A stretch of DNA of 64,000 nucleotides from Arthrobacter sp. 260 (GTDB lineage: Bacteria > Actinomycetota > Actinomycetes > Actinomycetales > Micrococcaceae), in contig NZ_JABFOE010000017.1 of NCBI RefSeq assembly GCF_013116745.1, positions 16,181-80,180 of the forward strand, in the 5' to 3' direction. Made by a program: the position numbers and the translations under genes. The notes under the pieces are model-generated. The model was not told the DNA's origin. It made no database searches and saw only the letters and a program-made list of their open reading frames with translations. Below are positions 17,833 to 25,675 of this stretch, one piece after another (position 1 is the stretch's first letter; the number at the start of each line of letters is the position of its first letter).

Positions 17833-18810
17833 GTGCCAGCTGAACAGACCCTCTTTGACCACCTGAGCGAGCCCACCGAACCTGCAGCACCTCCGCGCTT
17901 CCTGATCGTGGAGGCCGACGGCGGTTCCCGGGGAAACCCCGGACACGCTGGCTATGGCGCCCTGGTCCGGGACCCCGAAACGGGGGAGATCCTGGTCGAA
18001 AAGGCCGCCTATCTGGGCAAGGTGTCCAACAACGTTGCCGAGTACTCGGGGTTGGTGGCCGGCCTGGAACTGGCGAACGAGCTGGATCCCACGTGCCGCA
18101 TCCTGGTCAAGATGGACTCCAAACTGGTGGTCGAGCAGATGGAGGGCCGCTGGAAGATCAAGCACGCGGACATGCGCGCCCTGGCCACCAAGGCCCGTGC
18201 GGTGCTCGACCCCTCCCGGGTCAAGTACCAGTGGATTCCCCGCGAGATCAATAAGGACGCTGACCGGCTGTCCAACGAAGCGATGGATGCCGGGATGGCC
18301 GGTATCCCCTGGGTGCCGCGCGCTTCCTCACCCTCGGCCGCCGCTTCCTCACCGGAACCTGAGCCGTCCGACGGCGGACCGGAGCAGGTCAGGCAGCCCA
18401 CGGGACGGCTGCACCACGTGGAGCTCTGGGTGAGGGACCTGCAGGAGGCAAACGACTCGATCGGCTGGCTGCTCTGGCAACTCGGGTTCACCGTCAAGGA
18501 GACCTGGGCCGAGGGCACCAGTTTTGTCGGTGCCGACGGCCTGTACCTGGTGATCGAATCAGGATCGGCCGTCGCCGACGAACCCCACCAACGGTTGCAC
18601 CCCGGGCTGAACCACCTGGCCTTCCGGGCAGGCACCCCGGCGGAGGTCGACTTGCTGGCACGCCGGGCCACCAGCCACGGGTGGACCCCAATGTTTGCTG
18701 CCGCCTACCCGCACGCCGGTGGCAAGGACAGCTATGCAGCGTACCTGGAAAACAAGGCCGGCTTCGAGGTGGAACTGGTCGCCGAATGGGACGGCGCCGC
18801 GGGAGACTAG
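17833..18810 (+). CDS. RNase HI domain fused to a VOC (glyoxalase-like) domain
   Basis: 325 aa in one uninterrupted frame. Residues ~22-150 are an RNase HI with intact acidic residues: D in VEADGGSRGNPG, E in SNNVAEYSGL, D in VKMDSKLVVEQ and D in INKDADRLSNEA. It should cut RNA in RNA-DNA hybrids. A proline/serine/acidic linker (~160-190) leads to a VOC domain with candidate metal residues in LHHVELWV, LNHLAFRAG and FEVELVAEW. In mycobacteria and Streptomyces this RNase H is usually fused to an acid phosphatase-like domain instead. GTG start, four bases after the preceding stop. The VOC activity is not known. Confidence 0.85.
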   Translation: MPAEQTLFDHLSEPTEPAAPPRFLIVEADGGSRGNPGHAGYGALVRDPETGEILVEKAAYLGKVSNNVAEYSGLVAGLELANELDPTCRILVKMDSKLVVEQMEGRWKIKHADMRALATKARAVLDPSRVKYQWIPREINKDADRLSNEAMDAGMAGIPWVPRASSPSAAASSPEPEPSDGGPEQVRQPTGRLHHVELWVRDLQEANDSIGWLLWQLGFTVKETWAEGTSFVGADGLYLVIESGSAVADEPHQRLHPGLNHLAFRAGTPAEVDLLARRATSHGWTPMFAAAYPHAGGKDSYAAYLENKAGFEVELVAEWDGAAGD

Positions 18811-18817
18811 GACGCGC

Positions 18818-19582
18818 TCAGCCGGGCAGGATGATGTTCAGCTGAGCCGGTTTGCGGGGTGTCGCGGGGATCAGTTCAGCGGTCCAGCGTTCCCGGGCGG
18901 CTTTCAACAGCTCCGCTGGGGTGCCCGGCTGCCGCGCCCGCCGGGTCAGCAGATGCCGGGCAAGCAGTCCACGGGTATGCTTCGCGGCGTGCGAGACGAC
19001 TGTGCGCTTGCCGTCCCGTTCGAGCAGAACGTTGACTGCGGCGGTCCGCTCAGGGTGGCCGGCCCACGCCGTCGCGTAGGTGCTGGAACGGCAGTCGACC
19101 ACCAGTGCGTCCCCGGACCGGTCGCCCAGGGGCGCAGTCAGCCGCGGCTTCCAGAATGAGGAGAGGGTTCCGGTGGCGGGGAGTGTGACTGACATGGATA
19201 ACCGGTAGGCAGGAATGGCATCGGCGAAACCCAGGGCACCCCACAGCGCCGAGACCACCACCACCGACTCATGGGCTTTTCGACGCTGTACCGGGGTCAA
19301 CGTGCGGTAGCCCAGCGCGTCGTACAGTACGCCGGAGTAGATCAGGTAAGCGGGGGCCGCCGGCTGGTCGCGGAGCGTGACGTTCCGTTGTACTTCGGCT
19401 CCGAGGGACTGGCCCACTCCCAGAATGCTGTGGGCGGCGGGATCGGTGCTTGCGGCGGCGAGGGCATCCAGCACAGTGTGGCGGGCCTCGGTCAGTTCAG
19501 GGAACCCGAGCATTCCCAGATCCACTGTGGGCCCCTTTACTGCGGGTGACTTACCTTCGGAGGGCGGCAGTAGAATCAGCAC
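18818..19582 (-). CDS. yaaA: YaaA-family peroxide stress protein
   Basis: 254 aa member of the YaaA/DUF328 family, which in E. coli lowers intracellular iron under peroxide stress and binds DNA. It opens LILLPPSEGKSP and has YLIYSGVLYDALGY and VVSALWGALGFADAIPAYRL, hallmarks of the family. The GTG start is preceded by TAAAGT with a six-base gap, so it is probably leaderless. It is convergent with the RNase H gene and divergent from rnpB. Confidence 0.88.
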   Translation of the reverse strand: MLILLPPSEGKSPAVKGPTVDLGMLGFPELTEARHTVLDALAAASTDPAAHSILGVGQSLGAEVQRNVTLRDQPAAPAYLIYSGVLYDALGYRTLTPVQRRKAHESVVVVSALWGALGFADAIPAYRLSMSVTLPATGTLSSFWKPRLTAPLGDRSGDALVVDCRSSTYATAWAGHPERTAAVNVLLERDGKRTVVSHAAKHTRGLLARHLLTRRARQPGTPAELLKAARERWTAELIPATPRKPAQLNIILPG

Positions 19583-19588
19583 CGCACC

Positions 19589-19594
19589 ACTTTA
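19589..19594 (-). promoter_or_regulatory. -10 element, leaderless promoter of yaaA
   Basis: Read leftward, TAAAGT is followed by GGTGCG and then the GTG start codon. Confidence 0.45.
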
Positions 19595-19684
19595 CCCAAG
19601 ATCTCCGGGTGTTACCGAACCGTGCCTCCGGACTGTGCGCGGGGCGAAGCTGTTCGGCGTGCGGCACGGGTCTCCGCCAGCCCG

Positions 19685-19690
19685 TAGAAT
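19685..19690 (+). promoter_or_regulatory. -10 element of rnpB
   Basis: TAGAAT lies eight bases before the first base of the P1 helix of RNase P RNA, the right place for its promoter. No convincing -35 is visible. Confidence 0.5.
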
Positions 19691-19698
19691 CGATGAAG

Positions 19699-20105
19699 GA
19701 TGGGTTGACCAGGCGGTCGCGTTGGACCGGTCGCAGTGCCTTGTGCACGGGCTCCGGTTCGCCGAGGAACGTCCGGGCTCCGCAGAGCAGGGTGGTGGGT
19801 AACGCCCACTCGGGGTAACCCGCAGGAAAGTGCCACAGAAAATAGACCGCTGCGCCAGGCAGCAATGTCTGGGGTAGTAAGGGTGAAAAGGTGGTGTAAG
19901 AGACCACCAGCGTGCCGGGTGACCGGTGCGGCTCGGTAAACCCCACCCGGAGCAAGGCCAGACAGGGCGCGTTTGAAGGCTGCTCGCCTGAGTGTCCGGG
20001 TAGGCCGCTGGAGGGCGTCGGCAACGGCGTTCGTAGATGGATGGCCGCCGCTTCTTCGCCGGCAACGGCAGGAAGCACAGAACCCGGCGTATCGGTCAAC
20101 CCATC
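19699..20105 (+). ncRNA. rnpB: RNase P RNA, bacterial type A
   Basis: Catalytic RNA that removes 5' leaders from tRNA precursors. About 407 bases. The ends pair perfectly as helix P1: GATGGGTTGACC at the start with GGTCAACCCATC at the end. Universal core segments are present: GAGGAACGTCCGGGCTCC (19764-19781), CCACAGAAAATAGACCGC (19833-19850) and the 3' core ACAGAACCC. The long gap between yaaA and the next gene is therefore filled by this RNA; the protein-like frames crossing it are not genes. Confidence 0.95.
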
Positions 20106-20162
20106 CCTCGACCCCGGTCCTCCCGGGCAGTGTCCGCTCCCGGACGAATCTCCCTGTGTCGT

Positions 20163-20168
20163 TATCAT
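20163..20168 (+). promoter_or_regulatory. -10 element, leaderless promoter of the PP-loop gene
   Basis: TATCAT followed by TGCGAC and the ATG at 20175. It lies about 60 bases past the end of rnpB, so the gene has its own promoter. Confidence 0.5.
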
Positions 20169-20174
20169 TGCGAC

Positions 20175-21374
20175 ATGCAAACGGTGAAGTTTGACGCCTT
20201 TACTGGCAAGAACCGTCTCCGTCTCGGGATTTCCGGAGACGTGAGCCGGGGAGAAGTGACACGATCCGAGGGCGGTATCGCCATGACGCTCGTCGACCCG
20301 GTGCTCTCGGTGGAGTGCGAAGGGGTCGACTTCGCATCCATCCACCCGGATGTGCTCGCCCTGATCGGAGTGCTGGCCTTTTTCCCCGTGCTGCCGGAGA
20401 CTGATTTCGAGCTACGCACCAGTTTCCCGGTATCAGCCAACCTTCAGGCAGCACTTCGCAGACCGTGGATTCTTCCAGGGGTGTCAGTCTCTGGCAATGG
20501 TGTAGCAGGCCCGTATTTCCCCAAGGTTGACACCGTCATCAGCTATGGGGGCGGACTCGATTCCCTCGCGGCAAGCATCCTCTTCCCGGGGATCCCCTTG
20601 GTCCATGAAACACCCCTTCCGACGAGCACGGCAGCCTACACGGATGTCGTAAACGCCATTCTGCGCAGGCAGCCCGAAAATTGGGTGGTTTTCGATAACC
20701 TGAGGCAACTCTTTTCGGCGTGGGGGCTCCCTCTGTGGGTCGCGGCGTATATCTCTTCGCTGATCGTCGAGCCGCGCAACATCATTTCGGGCACCGAAAT
20801 GACCGGAACCTATCTCTCCGGGGGAGTCGGCTACAAACCCCGCAACGCAAACGTCTGGTACCGGGTATTCCAGACTATCGGGGTGAATATACTTCCCACC
20901 TCCTTCCTCACCGAAATTGGCAACGCCAGAATCGTCATGGCGGGAGGACGCATGAATGATGCAGCTTATTGTGTGAAGATCGATGTACAGGACTGCAATA
21001 GGTGCACCAAGTGTCTTCGCCGCAGGCTCATCCGAGCCATGCTCAATCCGGAGGAGACCGTGATGGTTGACGAGTTTCTGCGCAGCGAATCCATTATGGA
21101 ATTCCTTGCCACCCGACCCCTTTATTACGGAGACGTGTTCATTCACGCAGCAGGGTCAACAGCGCGGCCAACGTGGGTCAATGAGCATATTGCAGACCTG
21201 ATCGAAGCGCACGGCTCGCTGGCTTTCCACGACGCGTATTACCCAGACGCATTCGAGCACTTCGGGTATCCGGATGAGCTGCGCAAAATGGCTGAGGAAG
21301 GAATGGCGGCCGTGGGCATTCCATCTTTCGATGCGGCAACGCGAAAACAATTCGAAACATATTCCCAGCTCTAG
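20175..21374 (+). CDS. uncharacterised PP-loop (ATP-pyrophosphatase-like) protein
   Basis: 399 aa; I do not recognise a named family with certainty. At about residue 124 is VISYGGGLDSLAAS, which resembles the SGGxDS pyrophosphate-binding loop of enzymes that adenylate a substrate (QueC, asparagine synthase, tRNA thiolases). Near residue 275 is DCNRCTKCLRRR, a CxxCxxC cluster of the type that often follows PP-loop domains. No signal peptide or membrane segment is evident. The DNA is visibly richer in A and T than its neighbours, suggesting recent acquisition. It is followed by an MFS exporter. Substrate and pathway are unknown. Confidence 0.6.
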   Translation: MQTVKFDAFTGKNRLRLGISGDVSRGEVTRSEGGIAMTLVDPVLSVECEGVDFASIHPDVLALIGVLAFFPVLPETDFELRTSFPVSANLQAALRRPWILPGVSVSGNGVAGPYFPKVDTVISYGGGLDSLAASILFPGIPLVHETPLPTSTAAYTDVVNAILRRQPENWVVFDNLRQLFSAWGLPLWVAAYISSLIVEPRNIISGTEMTGTYLSGGVGYKPRNANVWYRVFQTIGVNILPTSFLTEIGNARIVMAGGRMNDAAYCVKIDVQDCNRCTKCLRRRLIRAMLNPEETVMVDEFLRSESIMEFLATRPLYYGDVFIHAAGSTARPTWVNEHIADLIEAHGSLAFHDAYYPDAFEHFGYPDELRKMAEEGMAAVGIPSFDAATRKQFETYSQL

Positions 21375-21497
21375 TCGGCGTCGTATAAACGGCGGCAAGC
21401 ACAAGGGATTATCGGGGCGCAATAGCCGTGGGTCAATAGCTCCGAATGAAGTTTTCGCTGAATAGTGAAGATGGCATCTGACCGGTGTTTGCTCGGA

Positions 21498-21503
21498 TAC
21501 GCT
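21498..21503 (+). promoter_or_regulatory. -10 element, leaderless promoter of the MFS gene
   Basis: TACGCT followed by ATCCCA and the ATG at 21510. Confidence 0.45.
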
Positions 21504-21509
21504 ATCCCA

Positions 21510-22778
21510 ATGACAAACACCGTGGCGCCGCAGAAGTCGCTGCTGGTACGCAATCCAAACTTCCGTGCACTGTGGCTTTCCGGAACGGTCGGCGTTCTGG
21601 GCACAGCCGTCACCTCCATCGCACTTCCGGTCATCGCAGTGGTCGAACTGCAGGCCAGCGACTTCGCCGTTGCGGCCCTCGCGGGAATGACTTTTCTCCC
21701 CTGGCTGCTCCTCGGGCTACCGGTGGGCGTGTGGGTGGATCGGTGGCCACGGAAGCCGGTCATCGTGTGGTCCCTCATTGGCCGGATCGCGGCTTTGGCA
21801 ACCATCCCCGTCACCTTCTGGCTCGGGATCATGTCGGTGGCGCAACTATTTGTCATCGCGTTCCTCGTGGGTCTCTCGGCCGTCTTCTTTACCCTGGCGG
21901 ACCAGGCACTCATTCCGCAGGCTGTTTCCAAGGACGAACTTGTCGAGGGAAACGGCCTGATGACTGCCTCGTCAGCGTCAGCGGACGCGGCAGGGCGGGG
22001 CATCGCCGGCTGGCTGACGGTGGCGGTAGGCGCCTCGAACTCGCTCCTGGTCCAGATCATCACCTCCTTCGCCTCCCTCTTCGCCATCTCCTCCCTCAAG
22101 CTCAAGGAAGCCGAACCCTATCAGGGGGAGCGGCGCATCTTCCGGGAAATGAAGGACGGTCTGCGCTACACCTTCAGTACCGGACCGCTCCGGGCCATCC
22201 TGTTCAACGCTGCCCTCTGGAACCTCGGCGGCAGCATGGTCGCCTCCCTTTTGGTGCTCCTGGTGCTGCGAACACTGAATGAGTCGGAAATCTGGCTGGG
22301 GGTGCTCATGGCTGCGGCATCGGTCGGCGGAGCGCTGGGCGGCATCACCGTCAAACGGGCTACCGAGCGGTTCGGCTCGGGCCCGGTCTGGCGCTACGCA
22401 ATGGTTCCCGGCGTACTCGGGTACGCGTCGCTCCTGATCATGACCCCCGGCTTCGGAATGCTCTGGGGAGTCGTGGGGATGTTCGTGATGGGCGTGTGCA
22501 TCGCCTGGAACATCGTGGTCGGGTCGGCCTTCCGGCAACGCGTGTGTCCGCCCGCCATGATGGGCAGACTTGGTGCTGCCTCCCGGATGGTCAGCTGGGG
22601 CATGCTCGGCGTGGCCAGCATCCTCGGGGGAGCCCTCGCCGAGCTTGTCGGCATCTGGAATGCCGTCCTGATCGGGGTCCTGCTGTCAGTCGCAGCGCCC
22701 TTGGTGGCCATCTTCGGTCCGCTGCGCCACGTGGAGCGACTCGAGGATCTCGAACCCGGACAGGAGCCACGGGACTGA
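21510..22778 (+). CDS. MFS transporter, drug or siderophore exporter type
   Basis: 422 aa with about 12 predicted membrane helices. The loop between helices 2 and 3 reads GLPVGVWVDRWPRKPVI, the MFS signature with DR followed by basic residues; overall it resembles the MFS_3/EntS exporter branch, whose members move siderophores, macrolides or other small molecules out of the cell. The start at 21510 was preferred to an upstream in-frame ATG because it matches family length and follows a six-base-spaced -10 element. It lies 135 bp after the PP-loop gene on the same strand; the substrate cannot be told. Confidence 0.85.
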   Translation: MTNTVAPQKSLLVRNPNFRALWLSGTVGVLGTAVTSIALPVIAVVELQASDFAVAALAGMTFLPWLLLGLPVGVWVDRWPRKPVIVWSLIGRIAALATIPVTFWLGIMSVAQLFVIAFLVGLSAVFFTLADQALIPQAVSKDELVEGNGLMTASSASADAAGRGIAGWLTVAVGASNSLLVQIITSFASLFAISSLKLKEAEPYQGERRIFREMKDGLRYTFSTGPLRAILFNAALWNLGGSMVASLLVLLVLRTLNESEIWLGVLMAAASVGGALGGITVKRATERFGSGPVWRYAMVPGVLGYASLLIMTPGFGMLWGVVGMFVMGVCIAWNIVVGSAFRQRVCPPAMMGRLGAASRMVSWGMLGVASILGGALAELVGIWNAVLIGVLLSVAAPLVAIFGPLRHVERLEDLEPGQEPRD

Positions 22779-22791
22779 CGCCCGGGCCCGT

Positions 22792-23364
22792 CTAGTGGCC
22801 GAACGGGTCCGGATCCACCCCCGGCATCCAGGTCAGGCCGGGAACTCCCCAGTCATTTTTCTTGATGGCTTTGCGGGCAGCCTTGGAATACGGCTCGATG
22901 AGTCGGTCCACGTAGAGCTTGCCCTCAAGGTGGTCATACTCGTGCTGCATGCAGCGCGCAAACCACCCAGTGGCAACGAACTCCAGCCGTTCCCCGAAGC
23001 CGTCGAAGCCGGTCACCTTGACCCAGTCGGCCCGCTTCAGGGGGAAGGACTCGCCCGGCACCGACAGGCACCCCTCGGACTCTTCCTCCGGGTCGGGGTC
23101 GGCCCCCGAAATTTTGGTGGTCACCAGCGAAGGGTTGACCAGTACCCCGCGCGGCGCCACGTCGTCGTCGTTCTCCATGCCGTAGACAAAGATCCGCTGA
23201 CCGACGCCGATCTGGGGGGCTGCGAGCCCAACGCCGTTGGCCTCGTCCATGGTTTCGAACATATCGGCAATCAGGGCGCGGAGGTCGTCATCAAACGCGG
23301 TGACGACGGCGGCCCGGCGGTGCAGCACTGGCTCACCGGTGATGGTGACGGGACGAACAGTCAT
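22792..23364 (-). CDS. def: peptide deformylase
   Basis: Removes the formyl group from the initiator methionine of new proteins; an iron or zinc enzyme. 190 aa with the three motifs: GVGLAAPQIG (about residue 44), EGCLSVPGES (about 96) and QHEYDHLEGKL (about 139). The insert between motifs 1 and 2 (DPDPEEESEG) and the C-terminal tail ending WMPGVDPDPFGH resemble actinobacterial PDFs. ATG at 23364; the longer open frame upstream overlaps the acyl-CoA dehydrogenase gene in another frame and is not coding. 52 bp downstream of the acyl-CoA dehydrogenase on the same strand. Confidence 0.95.
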   Translation of the reverse strand: MTVRPVTITGEPVLHRRAAVVTAFDDDLRALIADMFETMDEANGVGLAAPQIGVGQRIFVYGMENDDDVAPRGVLVNPSLVTTKISGADPDPEEESEGCLSVPGESFPLKRADWVKVTGFDGFGERLEFVATGWFARCMQHEYDHLEGKLYVDRLIEPYSKAARKAIKKNDWGVPGLTWMPGVDPDPFGH

Positions 23365-23416
23365 TGTGGTGTTTCCTGTGGATTGGGGAGGGACTACGAC
23401 TAGTGGCAGGCGTGGG

Positions 23417-24571
23417 TCAGCCGGCGATGTGGCGGCCGACGACGTCGCGCATGATCTCGCTTGTGCCGCCGAAGATAGTGAGCAACCGGGTGGCCAGGAA
23501 CGCCTGGGCAACCGGGTATTCGAGGATATACCCGTACCCTCCGTGCAGCTGGAGGCAACGGTCAGTGATCGACGTGGCGCGTTCGCTGGCCCACAGCTTG
23601 ACCCGTGCGGCGGCGGCAGCATCCAGGGTGCCCGCGTTGAACGCGAGCATCGCCTGGTCGACGTAGGTCTCGGTGACCTCCACCTCCGTGAGGATATCGG
23701 CGAGCTGGAAGCGGGTGTTCTGGAAATCGATGACCCGTTCGCCGAACGCGTTGCGCTCCTTGGTGTAGGTGACGGTGGCCTCGTAGATCGCACGGGAGAC
23801 AGCTGAGGCCGCAACAGCGATCGCGAGCCGACCCTGCGGCAATTGTTCGTGGGCGTAGCGGAGCCCGTGACCGAGCTCGCCCACCAGGTTGTCACCGCCC
23901 ACCCGGACACTGTCGAAGAAGAGTTCAGCGGTATCCGAGGCCTTGAGCCCCATCTTGTCGAGCTGCTTGCCGGTGGTGTATCCCTCGCCCTTTTCGACCA
24001 TGAAGAGCGAGAAGGAGTCGGCTCCGCCACGGCCCGTGCTGCCGTCGGTGCGAGCCATCACCAGTGAAGCGTCACCGCTGATGCCGTTGCCGATGAAGGT
24101 CTTCTGCCCGGAAATCAGCCAGTCGTCGCCGTCGCGCACGGCCTTGGTCCTGATCCCACGCAGATCACTGCCCGCCCCCGGTTCGGTCCAGGCCACACTC
24201 GTCACCCGTTCGCCACTGACCATTCCGGGAAGCCAGCGCGACTTCAGGTCGTCGCTGCCGTAGGCAAGCAGGTGGGGGAGCACCATGTCGTCGTGCAGGT
24301 GGAAAGCCAGTCCGACGGCGAAGTGGTTGGTTTTGGCGAACTCCTCGTCCAGGACAGCCCGGAACCGGTAGTCGGGCATTCCTGCGCCGCCGAACTCCTC
24401 GGGCACCGCCAGGCCCAGCAGGCCCTGCTCGCCAGCAGCCGTCCACAGGGTGCGGGGCATCAGATGGTCCTGATCCCACTGGGTGTAGTGCGGGGAAACC
24501 TCACGGGAGGCGAATTCGGTCGCGACCTCACGGAACAGCAGATGGTCTTCCTCGAACACTGTGCGTTCCAT
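23417..24571 (-). CDS. acyl-CoA dehydrogenase
   Basis: FAD enzyme that introduces the alpha-beta double bond in acyl-CoA during fatty acid or branched-chain degradation. 384 aa, normal length. Family landmarks: VAWTEPGAGSDLRGIRTKA (about residue 130), FIGNGISGD, and the C-terminal QLHGGYGYILEYPVAQ and FGGTSEIMRDVVGRHIAG. The catalytic base is expected near GGYGY/GGTSE regions but I cannot fix it by eye. ATG at 24571 has GGAGG nine bases upstream. Chain-length specificity is not inferable; the closest feel is long-chain (FadE-type). Confidence 0.92.
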   Translation of the reverse strand: MERTVFEEDHLLFREVATEFASREVSPHYTQWDQDHLMPRTLWTAAGEQGLLGLAVPEEFGGAGMPDYRFRAVLDEEFAKTNHFAVGLAFHLHDDMVLPHLLAYGSDDLKSRWLPGMVSGERVTSVAWTEPGAGSDLRGIRTKAVRDGDDWLISGQKTFIGNGISGDASLVMARTDGSTGRGGADSFSLFMVEKGEGYTTGKQLDKMGLKASDTAELFFDSVRVGGDNLVGELGHGLRYAHEQLPQGRLAIAVAASAVSRAIYEATVTYTKERNAFGERVIDFQNTRFQLADILTEVEVTETYVDQAMLAFNAGTLDAAAAARVKLWASERATSITDRCLQLHGGYGYILEYPVAQAFLATRLLTIFGGTSEIMRDVVGRHIAG

Positions 24572-24689
24572 GCGGTCCAACCTCCACGGTGGTTCATGGC
24601 CGGCTGTCCCCGGCCTCGGTCTTACAGGTAAGGCCGCCCCCGAAGTTCTTCAGGAACGGCCTTCCAAGGTCAACCATCGACCTTCTTGG

Positions 24690-24763
24690 GGTGAGTAACG
24701 GGGCTTGAACCCGCGACCTCCTGGACCACAACCAGGCGCTCTGCCAACTGAGCTATACCCACC
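24690..24763 (-). tRNA. tRNA-His (anticodon GTG)
   Basis: Read leftward: acceptor GTGGGTA pairs with TACTCAC, with the extra 5' G(-1) and the C73 that marks tRNA-His. The anticodon arm CCTGG-TTGTGGT-CCAGG gives GTG. No CCA is encoded. Confidence 0.95.
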
Positions 24764-24899
24764 ATGTGCCTTACGAAATGGCAGTCCCGCAGTTCATTCC
24801 TGCGGAAGTGTCACCTACAAAAGGCAGCGCAGACAAGTCTACACAATTTTTGCCGGGCCTTCGCCACCGCGGCTATGCGAGGGCGTTGGGGCCGGTCCG

Positions 24900-25502
24900 T
24901 CAGTCGGCCAGCGACCCGGCAATCGCCTTGCTGGTTGCTGAATCCGGGCCCGGGCTGGGCACGAAAACTGACTCCCGGTAGTAACGCAGCTCACGGATGG
25001 AATCGCGGATATCCCCGAGTGCGCGGTGCCCGCCGCTCTTCGCGGGGGACTGGAAGTACGCGCGGGTGAACCACCGCCGCGCGAGCTCCTTGATGGTGGA
25101 CACGTCAATGATCCGGTAGTGCAGGTGGTCGATCACGGCCGGCATGTCGCGGGCCAGGAAGGAGCGGTCCGTCCCGACCGAGTTGCCACCCAACTGGGCC
25201 TTCCGTGGTTCGGGGACCCATTTCATGATGTAGCTGAGCACCTCCGCTTCGGCTTCCTTCATGGTGATGCCCTGGGGGAGCTCGGTCAGCAAGCCCGACG
25301 TGGTGTGCATGTCGCGCACAAAGTCGCCCATCTGCGCGAGCGCCGCGTCGTCGGGCTTGATGACGACGTCGACCCCGTCACCCAGGATGTTCAGCTCGGA
25401 GTCGGTCACCAGGACAGCTACTTCGATCAGTGCGTCGGACTCAAGGTCAAGCCCAGTCATTTCGCAGTCGATCCAGACAATGTGTTCATTAGATATCGGC
25501 AC
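24900..25502 (-). CDS. orn: oligoribonuclease
   Basis: 3'-5' exonuclease of the DEDDh class that degrades two- to five-base RNA fragments, including pGpG from c-di-GMP breakdown. 200 aa. Exo I is VWIDCEMTGLDLESDALIE, Exo II includes GGNSVGTDRSFLARDMP, and Exo III has the catalytic His/Asp in GGHRALGDIRDSI. The GTG start touches a GGGAGG ribosome-like sequence with no spacing, so the codon is more likely used on a leaderless transcript: TACATT ends six bases before it. It precedes tRNA-His on the same strand and diverges from the mannosyltransferase gene. Confidence 0.94.
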   Translation of the reverse strand: MPISNEHIVWIDCEMTGLDLESDALIEVAVLVTDSELNILGDGVDVVIKPDDAALAQMGDFVRDMHTTSGLLTELPQGITMKEAEAEVLSYIMKWVPEPRKAQLGGNSVGTDRSFLARDMPAVIDHLHYRIIDVSTIKELARRWFTRAYFQSPAKSGGHRALGDIRDSIRELRYYRESVFVPSPGPDSATSKAIAGSLAD

Positions 25503-25508
25503 CTCCCA

Positions 25509-25514
25509 AATGTA
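25509..25514 (-). promoter_or_regulatory. -10 element, leaderless promoter of orn
   Basis: Read leftward, TACATT is followed by TGGGAG and the GTG start. Confidence 0.4.
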
Positions 25515-25675
25515 CCGCGACTCCCGGCCGGGCCGTCGTCGTACCCCTCGGACATCCCGCCTCGTGGTGCGCGGCGTTACCGGCCCCGGTACAGGGGGCG
25601 ATGCTAATATCTAGCCAGTCTGCCCGGTCAGAAGTGCAGAAGTTTCGTGTTCCACCGAGGATTGGATAACAGCAG

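Noticed and set aside
19551..20345. 264 aa leftward frame and other frames across 19.6-20.1 kb
   Set aside because: The segment is the RNase P RNA gene, with paired P1 ends and conserved core sequences.
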